Source: Thermoflavifilum thermophilum (GTDB lineage Bacteria > Bacteroidota > Bacteroidia > Chitinophagales > Chitinophagaceae). Taken from it: a stretch of 64,000 bases of DNA. The notes below the pieces were generated by a model. The model was not told the origin of the DNA, ran no database searches, and saw nothing but the letters and a program-made list of their open reading frames with translations. This document shows, piece after piece, positions 52,193 through 62,735 of the stretch (position 1 is its first letter; every line of letters begins with the position of its first letter). A program made the translations under genes and the position numbers. The stretch covers positions 1,426,001 through 1,490,000 of the forward strand of contig NZ_FPCJ01000001.1 of assembly GCF_900116565.1 (NCBI RefSeq), written 5' to 3'.

Positions 52193-55100
52193 CAATCTTT
52201 TTCTCTTATGCCTCGTATGTTGCTGTTCAGGATAGGGCTGTGCTGTGTGCTCCTCGGCGGTAGTTTCGCTGCTCCCGCGCAATTGACCCGGTTGTCCTTT
52301 TCCCGCGTGGATATGGATGCAGGTTTGTCGCATAACCAGGTGAATTGTTTCTGGAAGGATGATCAGGGTTTTATGTGGATTGGCACCATGTCGGGCTTAA
52401 ATCGTTACGATGGTTATCATTTCACCGTATTTCGGCATCAGGTAAATGATACCACTTCCCTGAGCGACAATTACATCACCAATATTTATCCGCTGCCTGA
52501 TCAGAGGCTATGGATCAATACACGAAACGGAGCAGATATTTACGATCCGCGCACCGAACGCTTTCGCAGAGATTATTTACAATACCTGCATGAATTGGGG
52601 CTGCCGGCGGGCACGATAAGCCAGATTGTCAGGGATCAGCAGCGCCGTTATTGGTTTTTATATGATCCGGCTTATGCCCCTGCCGAGGGGAACTTGTATT
52701 GCTATGATTCGCAATCACACAAAAGCAGGTTGGTGTGGGGTAAAAAACAGGCACAATCGGGCTTTTTAAGCGATAGCATTACCAGCATGGCAATGGATTG
52801 GGCGGGCAATATCTGGGTCATTGACTGGCAGGGACGCATCGGGCAGGTGAATGCCCAGACCCTGCAGTTAACCCGTCATCTCGATATATTTTCCGGGACA
52901 GCTCCTCATCCCGGAAATTACGGACTGTTTGTGGATCGCTCGGGAGGTCTCTGGGCATATCTCACCCAGGATGCAGCCGGTGTATTTTACTACCAACCAG
53001 TCAACCGGCAATTCATCCATTTCAGCAAAAGCAATCCCCGCTATCCGTTAAACAATGACATTGTGTATGGCATTATCCAGGACCGAAAGGGCAATATCTG
53101 GATAGGCACCGATCATGGCGGAATCAACATCATCCATTTACCCGGTTACGAAATCAGCTACATACTCAATCAGCCGGACGACGACAAGAGCCTGAGCCAG
53201 AACAGCGTATATGCTTTGTTCCGCGACTCATCGTGTATCATCTGGGTGGGCACGTACAAAAAGGGATTCTGTTATTACAACGAACGATTTGATCGGTTTC
53301 CATTATATAAGCATTGGTTTGCCCATCCGGCCGAACTGGGCTATGATGATGTAAATCGATTTGTGGAAGATGCCAAAGGAAATTTATGGATCGGTTCCAA
53401 CGGAGGTGGGTTGATTTATTTTGACCGGAAGCAAAATCTCTTCCGGCAGTATATCCATCGCCCCCATGATCCCCATTCACTTTCCAACAATGTGATTGTG
53501 AGTTTGTGTCTCGATCAGCAGGGCAAACTGTGGATCGGCACCTACTACGGCGGGTTGGATTGTTTTGACGGGCATCGTTTTGTGCATTACCGGCATCGGG
53601 ATGGGGATCCCTATTCGCTTGCAGGCGACAAGGTGTGGGATATTCTCCAGGATCGCCAGGGGCGGCTCTGGATCGGTACCCTGGGGCAGGGCCTGGATCG
53701 GCTGGATGTACGAACCGGGCATTTCATTCACTATCCCCTCAGCGATCCGGCTTCAACGGCCATGAAATATATTTCCGTGCTGCTGCAGGATCGGCAAGGG
53801 CGGTTGTGGATTGGTACGGCCGGGGGAGTAGATGTGATGGATCCTGACAACGGTCGCATTCTGGCTCATTATGGTTATCAGGAAGGGAACCCCTTATCTC
53901 TGAGCAATGATAATGTCATTGCCCTGTGTGAAGACAGCAGAGGTTGGATGTGGATTGGCACTCGTGAAGGATTGAATTTGCTGGACCCACACACCGGGCA
54001 TATCCGGCATTTTTATCAGAAAGACGGGTTGCCGGATAATGCCATTCTCACCATCCTCGAAGATCCTTCCCATCAGCTCTGGATGGGTACGCCCAATGGC
54101 CTGTGCAACCTGCAGGTTAGCCGCCAGGCAGGCAAATGGCAGTTTCATTTCCGCAACTTTGATGAACTTGATGGCCTGCAGGGCCGGGAGTTCAATGAAA
54201 AAGCGGCTTATCGCCTGCGGGAAGGCCTGCTGGCTTTCGGAGGTCCCAATGGATTTAACCTGTTTGATCCGGCACATATTCAGATCAGCCATGAAACGCC
54301 GCCAATTGTGTTAACCAATCTGCAGATCTTCAACCACGATGTGGGAGTGGGGGAAAAAATCAAGGGTCATGTGATTTTAAAACAGGCCCTTACCCAGACG
54401 CGATCGCTGGTATTGCCCTATAATGCCAATGATTTTTCCATTGAATTTGCAGCTCTGGGCTATAGCCCTTCCATCCGGAACATGTATGCTTACAAACTGG
54501 AAGGATTCAATCAAGACTGGATTTATACCAACGGCAGCCAGCGCAAAGCGGTTTACACCAATCTGAATCCCGGACATTATGTGTTGCATGTGATAGCAGC
54601 CAACAATGATGGTGTATGGGATACCCGGGGTACTACCCTCGAGATTACCATTTTACCTCCATTCTGGCGCACACCCTGGGCCTATTTCCTGTATGCTGCC
54701 TTTGTGATCGGATGTCTTTGGCTGGCCCGGAAAATACTGCTGGACCGGGCTCGCATGCATTTTCAGCTGCAGCAGCAACAGCTGGAAGCCCAACGCATGC
54801 ATGAGCTGGACATGATGAAGATTCGCTTTTTCACCAATGTAAGCCACGAATTCCGTACACCCTTAACGTTGATTTTAACGCCTTTAGAACGTTTGCTCAA
54901 GCAGGATGCCTACCCGGAGCTGCAAAAACAACTCCACCTCATTTACCGGAATGCCCGCCGGCTGATGTTGCTGGTCAACCAGCTGCTTGATTTCCGTAAA
55001 CTGGAGACCCAATCCATTCCGCTGCATCTTTCCGAGGGCGATGTGGTGGCCTATGTGCGGGAGCTTGCTATGTCATTTATGGATATTGCCGATCGAAAAC

Positions 55101-56419
55101 AAATTGCCTTTACCATAGAAACCAATCTTTCCTCGCTTCTGATGGCTTTTGATGCCGATAAGTTAGAGCGGATTGTATTCAACCTGCTATCCAATGCATT
55201 TAAATTTACACCTGCAGGAGGCACCGTAGCCCTTCGGATGGAACACAGGATGCGTGCCGATGAAACAGGAAATGAACGGCCTTATTTTCTGCTGAGCGTG
55301 ATTGACTCGGGCATTGGCATACCTGAAGAAAAGCAGCCTTATATTTTCGAACGTTTTTTTCAGCACGATGCGCCCCCGGAAATCATGAATCAAGGCAGTG
55401 GTATAGGTCTGTCCATTACCCGGGAATTTGTGCGGATGCATGGAGGGGAAATCACGGTAAGCAGTACACCGGGGCAGGGATCCCGGTTTGATGTATGGCT
55501 GCCCGTGCGATCAGTTCCGGCGGAAGCTGCATCTGCAGGTTGGCAGATTACCCATGTCCCCGCTCCGAAATTGCCTGCCGCAACCTCCGAATCGCCATCC
55601 GGCGGGCATAAACCTGCGATTTTGCTTGTGGAAGACAATGAAGATTTCCGGTTTTACCTGAAAGATAACCTGCAGCTGCACTACCGCATTCTGGAGGCGG
55701 CCGATGGCCAGACTGCCTGGGAAACAGCTTTGCATGAGCAGCCTGCCTTGATTGTCAGTGATGTGATGATGCCGGGTATGGATGGCATTGCACTGGCCAA
55801 AAAGCTAAAGGCCGATCCAAGGACTGCAGCCATTCCCCTGATTCTACTCACCGCTCGAGCAGGTGATGAACAGCAAATTGAAGGCCTGGAAGCCGGCGCC
55901 AATGATTATCTGGTAAAACCATTTAATTTCGAAATCCTCCAAACTCGTATTCGCAATTTGTTGCGGGAAAAGCGTCGCTTGCAGAAACTTCACCCGCCAG
56001 CCGTGGATCTCACCCCACCCATGGTCCAACTTCCCGCAGAAGATGAAGAGTTCCTCGACAGGGCCCGAAAAGTGGTTGAAAAATATTTGCAGGATCCCGA
56101 GTTTTCAGTTGCAAAATTCAGCCAGGAACTCTACATGAGCCGGGCCGCTTTGTACAAGAAAATTGTAGCCCTGACCGGAAAATCTCCGCTGGAGTTTATT
56201 CGCAGAATTCGGCTGGAACGCGCCAGGCAACTGCTTGCCCATTCCCGGATGACGGTGGCTGAAGTGGCGTATAGTGTAGGATTCAACAATCCCAAATATT
56301 TTACCCGTTATTTTAAGGAAGCCTTTCATATCCTTCCTTCTGAATATCAGCAACAAATGCGCACACAACCCGCACCGCTGTCTGAAAGCACCCCCACCGG
56401 AAATCAAATGATACCGTGA
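52190..56419 (+). CDS. Hybrid two-component system regulator (HTCS)
   Basis: A 1409-residue one-protein sensor-regulator. A signal peptide (about 1-33) leads to a periplasmic two-component-regulator propeller built of about 12-14 WIGT-containing blades (to about 690), then a Y_Y_Y domain (about 735-800) and a single TM (about 812-835). Cytoplasmic parts follow in order: HisKA with NVSHEFRTPLTL (phospho-His about 885), HATPase with GSGIGLSITREFV, a receiver with SDVMMPGMDG (phospho-Asp about 1190) and PLILLTARAG, and an AraC-type HTH (SRAALYKKIVALTGKSP, VAYSVGFNNPKYFTRYFKEAF). The start is the ATG at 52190 (a TTG at 52181 is possible). It controls the adjacent GH31-SusC-SusD locus in the way known HTCS do, by sensing a released oligosaccharide. 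Confidence 0.95.
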   Translation: MQSFSLMPRMLLFRIGLCCVLLGGSFAAPAQLTRLSFSRVDMDAGLSHNQVNCFWKDDQGFMWIGTMSGLNRYDGYHFTVFRHQVNDTTSLSDNYITNIYPLPDQRLWINTRNGADIYDPRTERFRRDYLQYLHELGLPAGTISQIVRDQQRRYWFLYDPAYAPAEGNLYCYDSQSHKSRLVWGKKQAQSGFLSDSITSMAMDWAGNIWVIDWQGRIGQVNAQTLQLTRHLDIFSGTAPHPGNYGLFVDRSGGLWAYLTQDAAGVFYYQPVNRQFIHFSKSNPRYPLNNDIVYGIIQDRKGNIWIGTDHGGINIIHLPGYEISYILNQPDDDKSLSQNSVYALFRDSSCIIWVGTYKKGFCYYNERFDRFPLYKHWFAHPAELGYDDVNRFVEDAKGNLWIGSNGGGLIYFDRKQNLFRQYIHRPHDPHSLSNNVIVSLCLDQQGKLWIGTYYGGLDCFDGHRFVHYRHRDGDPYSLAGDKVWDILQDRQGRLWIGTLGQGLDRLDVRTGHFIHYPLSDPASTAMKYISVLLQDRQGRLWIGTAGGVDVMDPDNGRILAHYGYQEGNPLSLSNDNVIALCEDSRGWMWIGTREGLNLLDPHTGHIRHFYQKDGLPDNAILTILEDPSHQLWMGTPNGLCNLQVSRQAGKWQFHFRNFDELDGLQGREFNEKAAYRLREGLLAFGGPNGFNLFDPAHIQISHETPPIVLTNLQIFNHDVGVGEKIKGHVILKQALTQTRSLVLPYNANDFSIEFAALGYSPSIRNMYAYKLEGFNQDWIYTNGSQRKAVYTNLNPGHYVLHVIAANNDGVWDTRGTTLEITILPPFWRTPWAYFLYAAFVIGCLWLARKILLDRARMHFQLQQQQLEAQRMHELDMMKIRFFTNVSHEFRTPLTLILTPLERLLKQDAYPELQKQLHLIYRNARRLMLLVNQLLDFRKLETQSIPLHLSEGDVVAYVRELAMSFMDIADRKQIAFTIETNLSSLLMAFDADKLERIVFNLLSNAFKFTPAGGTVALRMEHRMRADETGNERPYFLLSVIDSGIGIPEEKQPYIFERFFQHDAPPEIMNQGSGIGLSITREFVRMHGGEITVSSTPGQGSRFDVWLPVRSVPAEAASAGWQITHVPAPKLPAATSESPSGGHKPAILLVEDNEDFRFYLKDNLQLHYRILEAADGQTAWETALHEQPALIVSDVMMPGMDGIALAKKLKADPRTAAIPLILLTARAGDEQQIEGLEAGANDYLVKPFNFEILQTRIRNLLREKRRLQKLHPPAVDLTPPMVQLPAEDEEFLDRARKVVEKYLQDPEFSVAKFSQELYMSRAALYKKIVALTGKSPLEFIRRIRLERARQLLAHSRMTVAEVAYSVGFNNPKYFTRYFKEAFHILPSEYQQQMRTQPAPLSESTPTGNQMIP

Positions 56420-56425
56420 ATAAAG

Positions 56426-56457
56426 ACAAATCATACCCCGGGTCGAAACAAATCATA
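56426..56457 (+). repeat. Pair of 10-bp direct repeats, candidate HTCS operator
   Basis: ACAAATCATA occurs at 56426-56435 and again at 56448-56457, 22 bp apart start to start, about two helical turns. It lies between the HTCS stop (56419) and the GH31 gene, 47 bp upstream of a -7 box. AraC-type activators commonly bind such spaced direct repeats. Confidence 0.5.
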
Positions 56458-56503
56458 GCCTGTTTGTAACGAAATGAGTCCCGGCTTTCCGTGGCTGTGC
56501 AGC

Positions 56504-56511
56504 TATTTTTG
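56504..56511 (+). promoter_or_regulatory. -7 box for the GH31-SusC-SusD operon
   Basis: TATTTTTG is a perfect TAnnTTTG, 19 bp before the GH31 ATG at 56531. No TTG sits at the right distance upstream, which fits a promoter that needs an activator such as the HTCS. Confidence 0.45.
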
Positions 56512-56530
56512 GCCTGGCAAAAGTTAACAG

Positions 56531-59446
56531 ATGCACAGCCGGAACAGGTACTCCTTGGTATGGACATTTATGTGGGTAATGGGTTTTGCCCTGAGCAGCT
56601 GTGCCCAGCAACAGGGCACATCGGGTATGACCTACTACCCGCTTACTCATGGCGTGGAAATTCATTTGCAAGATTCCCGTTTTACCACACGCGTTATACG
56701 TGTAGAAGCAGTTTCTCCTACCATTATCCATGTGCAGGCTTCGACTGAAGATACGCTCGATGTTTTTCCTTCCCTGATGGTGGTGTCACAGCCGTCGGCT
56801 GCATTTCGCTGTCAGGTGCAGGCACGCCCGCCTCTGGTTATTTTTTCCACAGATTCCCTGCAGGTACAGATTCATACGGATAAGGATCAGATCCGATTCT
56901 TAGATGCCGAAGGTCAGTTGTTGCTGGAAGAAAAAGCCTATACAGGCCGGCAATTCAAACCGGTAACTGTTGGCGGGAAGCCGCTTTATCAGGTAAGCCA
57001 GGTTTTTGTGGATACAGCCCGGGATGCCTGGTATGGCCTGGGAGAAAACCAGCTGGGTTTGACAAATATCAAGGGACAAATCATTGAGCTGGCACAGCAT
57101 AATACCGAAGCCTTTGTCCCCTTCGCCTGGAATACCCATCATAGCGGTTTGCTCTGGGACAACAACGGTATCAGCCTGTTTTCACCCGAAGCCTGTACCG
57201 GCTACAGTGAACTGAATGGCCTGGAGTTGCGCAATGCGGATGGGCAGCCGGGTGCGCTGACAGCCACTTATGAGCAGGATTTCCGTCGCACGGGCGATCC
57301 TATCGTCCGGCAGGAAAATCATATTGCCTATACTTACCTACCCGATCTGAAACATTTACCCCCTGCGTTTACCCTGAACCCCTATGCCCAGGTTACCTGG
57401 GAGGGAACCATTCGTTCACCCTATACCGGCGAGCATACATTTTTGTTTACCGTTGGGGGATATCTGAAGGTGTGGTGGAATGGAAAGCTACTGGTTGACC
57501 GGTGGCGCCAAAGCTGGAACCCGGCCTCTGTGCTGATGCCAGTGCACATGAGGGCCGGTGAAGCATATCCTATTAAGATTCAATGGCGTCCCGATGGCAG
57601 TGAGTCGTTTTTCTCCGTCAAATGGCATCGCCCCATTTCTGAAGCCGAGCGGCAGCGGCTACGCTTTGCTTCCGAAGCTGCCCGGAATATTGACTATTAT
57701 TTTGTGTACGGAGCCAACCCGGATAGCCTCATCACCGGATATCGGTATCTCACCGGTAGCGCTCCTTTGTTTCCCCGGTGGGCCTATGGTTTCTGGCAAA
57801 GCCGGGAACACTATGCCTCGCAGCAGGAAATCCTAGACATGGTGGCGCGCTTCCGCCAGCAGCATGTGCCGCTGGATAATATTGTGCAAGACTGGTTTTA
57901 TTGGAAAAAAGATCAGTGGGGCAGCCAGCAATTCGATCCGGCGCGTTATCCCGATCCACGGGGTATGATCGACACGCTTCACAACCGGTATCATGTGCAT
58001 TTTATGATTTCGGTATGGCCGAAATTTTATGAAACAGCCAGTACTTTCCGGTCGTTTTGGGACAGCGGGTGGCTGTACCGGCAGAATATCTGGGATCAGC
58101 AAAAAGATTGGGTAGGATATGTTTCTACCTTTTATGATGCTTTCAATGGCCGGGTACGCAAGGCATTCTGGAATCTGGTAGATGAACGGTTGTTTAAACT
58201 GGGCGTGGATGCCTGGTGGCTCGATGCTTCCGAACCCGATATTTTGTCCAATGCTACCATCGGCAAGCGGAAAGCTTTGATGAACCCGACGGCTGCCGGT
58301 CCGGCGGATGAGGTATTCAATGCTTATCCATTGGTAAATGAACAGGCCTTTTACGAAGGTCAACGGCAGGTGGCGCCCGATCAGCGGGTTTTCATCCTAA
58401 CCCGTTCGGCCTGGGGTGGAAGTCAGCGCTATGCAGCAGCCACCTGGAGCGGAGATATTGGAGCTACCTGGGCCGATATGAAAAATCAGATAGCCACCGG
58501 TGTCAGCTTTTCCATGTCGGGCATTCCCTATTGGACCATGGATATTGGCGGATTTGCAACTGAAAGTCGTTTCCAGCACCCTGATACTGCGGCTCAGCAC
58601 GAATGGCAGGAACTCATGACCCGATGGTATCAGTTTGGTGCCTTCTGTCCGCTGTTCCGGGCGCATGGGCAGGCCCCTTATCGGGAAATCTTTACTATCG
58701 CTGCTCCAGGCACAGACACATACAACGCCATTTTGTTTACCGACAGGCTCCGCTATCGTCTGTTACCTTACATCTATTCCCTTGCAGGAGAAGTGTATTT
58801 GCATCATTCCACCCTGATGCGGGGATTGGCAATGGATTTTCCGGATGATTCCACCGCCTGTGAGCTCACGGATGCATATCTGTTTGGCCCGGCGTTGCTG
58901 GTCAACCCGGTTTATACCTATCAGGCAAGAAGCCGAAATGTGTATCTGCCGGCACATACGGGTTGGTATGACCTCTATAGCGGCAAATACTTTACAGGAG
59001 GCCAGACCATCCAGGCCGGGGCTCCCTACGACCATATTCCGGTATTTGTGAAAGCAGGAAGCATTCTGCCTCTGGGACCGGCAGTGGAATACACCGATCA
59101 AAAGCCTGCCGACACAATTGTGTTGCAGGTATATACCGGTGCGGATGCACAATTTACCCTGTATGAAGACGATGGGAGAAGCTATGCTTATGAGAAGGGA
59201 GCTTACAGCCTGATTCCCATCCGCTATGATGATCAGCACCAGCGCCTCACCATCGGGCAGCGGGAAGGCAGTTTTGCCGGGATGTTGCAAAAGCGGGTGT
59301 TTATCATCCGATGGATAAACCAGGCGCATACCTGGAAGTTTGACCTGTATGGACATGAAGGTGATCAACTCGTGGAGTATGACGGTCGGGCCATCCAACT
59401 ACAAATGCCCCGAAACTTCCATTTACCTCAATCAGCATCCTCATAA
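56531..59446 (+). CDS. GH31 glycoside hydrolase lipoprotein with PA14 insert, probable alpha-xylosidase
   Basis: A 971-residue lipoprotein; the signal ends in a lipobox (FALSSC, Cys24). The N-terminal GH31 beta-sandwich is interrupted at about residues 277-365 by a PA14 domain (YAQVTWEGTIRSPYTGEHTF, GGYLKVWWNGKLLVDRW). The catalytic barrel follows (LFPRWAYGFWQSREHY, DNIVQDWFYWKKDQWG). The nucleophile is Asp565 in DAWWLDASEPD and the acid/base Asp642 in WSGDIGATW. A GH31 with a PA14 insert and WWLDA-EP is typical of bacterial alpha-xylosidases of xyloglucan loci, but alpha-glucosidase activity is possible. It sits between the HTCS and SusC and would act on the cell surface or in the periplasm. 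Confidence 0.9.
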   Translation: MHSRNRYSLVWTFMWVMGFALSSCAQQQGTSGMTYYPLTHGVEIHLQDSRFTTRVIRVEAVSPTIIHVQASTEDTLDVFPSLMVVSQPSAAFRCQVQARPPLVIFSTDSLQVQIHTDKDQIRFLDAEGQLLLEEKAYTGRQFKPVTVGGKPLYQVSQVFVDTARDAWYGLGENQLGLTNIKGQIIELAQHNTEAFVPFAWNTHHSGLLWDNNGISLFSPEACTGYSELNGLELRNADGQPGALTATYEQDFRRTGDPIVRQENHIAYTYLPDLKHLPPAFTLNPYAQVTWEGTIRSPYTGEHTFLFTVGGYLKVWWNGKLLVDRWRQSWNPASVLMPVHMRAGEAYPIKIQWRPDGSESFFSVKWHRPISEAERQRLRFASEAARNIDYYFVYGANPDSLITGYRYLTGSAPLFPRWAYGFWQSREHYASQQEILDMVARFRQQHVPLDNIVQDWFYWKKDQWGSQQFDPARYPDPRGMIDTLHNRYHVHFMISVWPKFYETASTFRSFWDSGWLYRQNIWDQQKDWVGYVSTFYDAFNGRVRKAFWNLVDERLFKLGVDAWWLDASEPDILSNATIGKRKALMNPTAAGPADEVFNAYPLVNEQAFYEGQRQVAPDQRVFILTRSAWGGSQRYAAATWSGDIGATWADMKNQIATGVSFSMSGIPYWTMDIGGFATESRFQHPDTAAQHEWQELMTRWYQFGAFCPLFRAHGQAPYREIFTIAAPGTDTYNAILFTDRLRYRLLPYIYSLAGEVYLHHSTLMRGLAMDFPDDSTACELTDAYLFGPALLVNPVYTYQARSRNVYLPAHTGWYDLYSGKYFTGGQTIQAGAPYDHIPVFVKAGSILPLGPAVEYTDQKPADTIVLQVYTGADAQFTLYEDDGRSYAYEKGAYSLIPIRYDDQHQRLTIGQREGSFAGMLQKRVFIIRWINQAHTWKFDLYGHEGDQLVEYDGRAIQLQMPRNFHLPQSASS

Positions 59447-59481
59447 TCAATCACCATTTTTTCACTTAAAAACGCCTTGTT

Positions 59482-62400
59482 ATGCCACACCAGATGTACG
59501 ATTTACACAACAACCCCTTGCAGGTAGGTCGATTTCGGAGTCCTGCCTTTGCCATACCCATGCTTGCCATGGCTATAGGCCTTTTGTTGCTGGGGGGATT
59601 TTTCTTTCCTGTTTCTGCCCAGCAGGCAGCTCATCAGATAAGCGGACAGGTCAGAGATGCGGAGAATGGTGAGCCCCTGGCGGGTGTTACGATTCGGGTT
59701 AAAGGAACGGTCGTAGGAACGATCAGTGATGCCCAGGGTCAATTTGTAATTCACGCCAGCCCGGGTGATACCCTGTTGTTTACTTTTCTCGGATACAGCC
59801 CCCGGCAGGTTGTTTTAACCGGGCAAAGCAGCCTGGCCGTGCGTCTCACAAAAAGTTTTAGTCAGCTTGATCAAGTGGTGGTTGTGGGTTATGGGCAAAT
59901 GAAGAAAAGCGACTTGAGCAGCTCGCAGGTTACCGTGAGCAGTGACGAAATTGATCGTACCATCAACACCACATTCGATCAGGCCTTGCAAGGAAGAGCA
60001 GCAGGGGTGTATGTATCCTCGCCCAGCGGACAGCCCGGTGCAGCTCCATCCGTGATTATTCGCGGACTGGCTACCCTCACCCAAAATGCTCAGCCCCTCT
60101 ACGTGATTGATGGGGTGCAGATCAGGCCTGGAAATCCGGCCGACGATCCTTACAACCATCCCACGGGTTTTTCCAACCTGCTTTCTACCATCAATCCAGA
60201 TGATATTGAATCGATCAATATTCTGGAAGGGCCATCGGCTACGGCTATTTATGGGGCTGCCGGCGGAAACGGCGTGGTGATTATCACCACCAAATCGGGC
60301 AGGGCCGGCCAGTCAAAAATTTCCGTAAGCACCCTGTTTACCGTGCAGGATAAGCCTAAACACATTCCGGTGATGAGCTTGCCGCAGTATGCTTCGTTCC
60401 GGAATGCGATGGATAGCGCCGGAGGGTTGCCCACCCAGCCCGAGTTCTACGATCCTTCCATCCTGGGACCCGGTACTGACTGGCAAAATGCCCTGTATCG
60501 GCGCACCCTGCTGCAAAAACACCAGTTTTCCATCAGCGGAGGAACCGAACGAACTACGCATTACCTGTCTGGTGAATACTTTGATCAGCAAGGCATCGCC
60601 CCCGGTTCGGGCTTTACCCGTTACACCCTGCGCCTGAACCTGGATAACCAAACCACCAAGTGGCTGAAAGTGGGCACCCACATGAATGTGGCTTATACCA
60701 AAGAGCGGGTTAACACCACCAATGGGGGCATCATTATGTTGGCCCTGCAGCAGAACCCGAGCGTACCGGTGAAGAATCCTGACGGTAGCTGGGGTGGCCC
60801 AACCAGCACCCAATTCCAGTTTACGAATCCCGTGATGCTGGCCAGCATTTATAATGATTACAACAAACGGGCGGCCATTATTGGCGGCGTATATGCCGAT
60901 CTGAATCTGGCCAAGGGCCTTACCTTCCACAACGAATTCAACACCAGTATCGAATACTACAATTACTACTCTTTCCATCCCGGATATCAGGCAGGCGGAT
61001 TTATTGTTACCCAGGACAATGCTACTTCCACCCGCACGGCTACCAACAACTATTGGTGGGGAGTAAACAACCGGCTGCAATATCATCTGGCATTAGGTAA
61101 ACACGATATTACGCTGATGGCAGCTCATGAAGCGCAGAGCTGGACCTATGAATCCCTATCCGGTTCGCGGAAAAACTTTCTCACCAACGATGTCCAGGAA
61201 CTGTCGGCCGGCGATGCCAGTACCCTGTCCAACATCAGCAACAACAGTAACAAGGCTTCCGGAGCGCAGGAATCCTATTTTGGCCGGATCAACTACATGT
61301 ACAACGACAAATACATTTTGCAGGCAACCTATCGCGCCGATGGCAATTCCAATTTTGGTCCCAACTACCGTTGGGGTTACTTCCCTTCCGTTTCGGTGGC
61401 CTGGCGGATTTCCAAAGAACCTTTCATGCAGTCGCTGCGTGCCATCAACGACCTGAAGCTCAGGCTGGAATGGGGTGAATCGGGGAATGCCGGCGGCGGA
61501 GGCGTATATGCTGCCCTGCAGGCTGTTCCCACTCCCTGGGGCAATGGATTTTTGCTCGTGAAATTCCCCAATCCCAACCTGAAATGGGAAACGGATAAAA
61601 CCCTCAATGCCGGCTTCGATCTGTATATGTTCAACAGCCGGTTGGAAGTCGTGGCCGATGCCTATATCAAGAAAAGCACCAACCTGATTACGGTGAATAC
61701 TTATCCCTTTACACTCGGAGGCGATATCGCCTATTCTCCCGGCTATATCCAGTGGCCTACCGTGAATGCCGGAAGTATGGAGAACAAGGGTATCGACCTG
61801 ACTGTAAACTCCGTCAACATCGATCAACGTGATTTCAGCTGGCGAACCGGACTGACTTTTTCCCTCGACCGGAATAAAATCACATCCTTGATGAATACCA
61901 TCAATCCGGTTTGGGCCGCTACTCAAGTGGAATTCATTTCCAAAGTAGGCCAACCCGCCAGCATGATTACGGGATACATTGCCGAAGGGCTGTTTCAAGA
62001 TTACAAAGATATTGCTACGCATGCCATTCAGACCTCTAACCGTCAGCTCACCATCAATCCTGCAACAGGCAGCTGGCCCGGCGATATCAAATTCAAGGAT
62101 ATCAACGGCGATGGATATATTGACCAGAACGACCGGATCATCATTGGCAACCCCTGGCCCAAATTCACCTTCGGATTCAACAATAGCTTTTCTTACAAAA
62201 ATTTTGACCTGAATATTTTCATGCAGGGATCGGTGGGGAACGATATCCTCGACTATCCCCGGTATTTGTTGAGTATTCCCGGCAACAGCGGTGTGTATGG
62301 CAACTATCTGGCAGAAGTAGCCCATTTTGCCCGCCCCAGCAGCTACAGCGCCGCTGATAGCAATTCGGTGTATCTGCTGAATCCAGGATATAACATTCCC

Positions 62401-62709
62401 CGTGTAGCTCCCGGTGATCCCAATGGGAATAACCGCATGAGCAACTGGTTTGTGGAAAACGGTTCTTACCTCCGGGTAAAGAATGTAACCTTATCGTATA
62501 ACTTCCCTAAGAAATGGATTTCCCATTTGTACATGACCGGGTTGCGGGCTTCCGTGAGTGTGCAAAACCTGCTTACCATCACGGGTTACAAAGGGTATGA
62601 CCCCGAAGTGGGCATGGTAAACTATGGCGGAACCCTGATGGTGGGTGTGGATACCGGGCGCTACCCCTCCGTGCGCATGTATTCCGTGAGCCTGACAGCT
62701 GATTTTTAA
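59482..62709 (+). CDS. SusC/RagA-family TonB-dependent outer-membrane receptor
   Basis: A 1075-residue protein. After an N-terminal hydrophobic signal (FAIPMLAMAIGLLLLGGFFF), a carboxypeptidase-regulatory-like domain spans about residues 53-125 (QISGQVRDAENGEPLAGVTI, FLGYSPRQVVL). The TonB-box and plug start is DQVVVVGYGQMKKSDL, then ALQGRAAGVYVSSPSGQPG and NILEGPSATAIYGAAGGNGV. The remainder is the 22-strand barrel, closing with VRMYSVSLTADF. It imports oligosaccharides together with the SusD lipoprotein in the next gene. It is 35 bp after the GH31 gene and likely in the same operon. Confidence 0.96.
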   Translation: MPHQMYDLHNNPLQVGRFRSPAFAIPMLAMAIGLLLLGGFFFPVSAQQAAHQISGQVRDAENGEPLAGVTIRVKGTVVGTISDAQGQFVIHASPGDTLLFTFLGYSPRQVVLTGQSSLAVRLTKSFSQLDQVVVVGYGQMKKSDLSSSQVTVSSDEIDRTINTTFDQALQGRAAGVYVSSPSGQPGAAPSVIIRGLATLTQNAQPLYVIDGVQIRPGNPADDPYNHPTGFSNLLSTINPDDIESINILEGPSATAIYGAAGGNGVVIITTKSGRAGQSKISVSTLFTVQDKPKHIPVMSLPQYASFRNAMDSAGGLPTQPEFYDPSILGPGTDWQNALYRRTLLQKHQFSISGGTERTTHYLSGEYFDQQGIAPGSGFTRYTLRLNLDNQTTKWLKVGTHMNVAYTKERVNTTNGGIIMLALQQNPSVPVKNPDGSWGGPTSTQFQFTNPVMLASIYNDYNKRAAIIGGVYADLNLAKGLTFHNEFNTSIEYYNYYSFHPGYQAGGFIVTQDNATSTRTATNNYWWGVNNRLQYHLALGKHDITLMAAHEAQSWTYESLSGSRKNFLTNDVQELSAGDASTLSNISNNSNKASGAQESYFGRINYMYNDKYILQATYRADGNSNFGPNYRWGYFPSVSVAWRISKEPFMQSLRAINDLKLRLEWGESGNAGGGGVYAALQAVPTPWGNGFLLVKFPNPNLKWETDKTLNAGFDLYMFNSRLEVVADAYIKKSTNLITVNTYPFTLGGDIAYSPGYIQWPTVNAGSMENKGIDLTVNSVNIDQRDFSWRTGLTFSLDRNKITSLMNTINPVWAATQVEFISKVGQPASMITGYIAEGLFQDYKDIATHAIQTSNRQLTINPATGSWPGDIKFKDINGDGYIDQNDRIIIGNPWPKFTFGFNNSFSYKNFDLNIFMQGSVGNDILDYPRYLLSIPGNSGVYGNYLAEVAHFARPSSYSAADSNSVYLLNPGYNIPRVAPGDPNGNNRMSNWFVENGSYLRVKNVTLSYNFPKKWISHLYMTGLRASVSVQNLLTITGYKGYDPEVGMVNYGGTLMVGVDTGRYPSVRMYSVSLTADF

Positions 62710-62735
62710 TGGTTTCACCTGAAAATATTCCAAAC

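Noticed and set aside
61156-62325. 389-codon minus-strand frame opposite SusC
   Set aside because: Shadow of the conserved TonB receptor barrel; no signal or domain.
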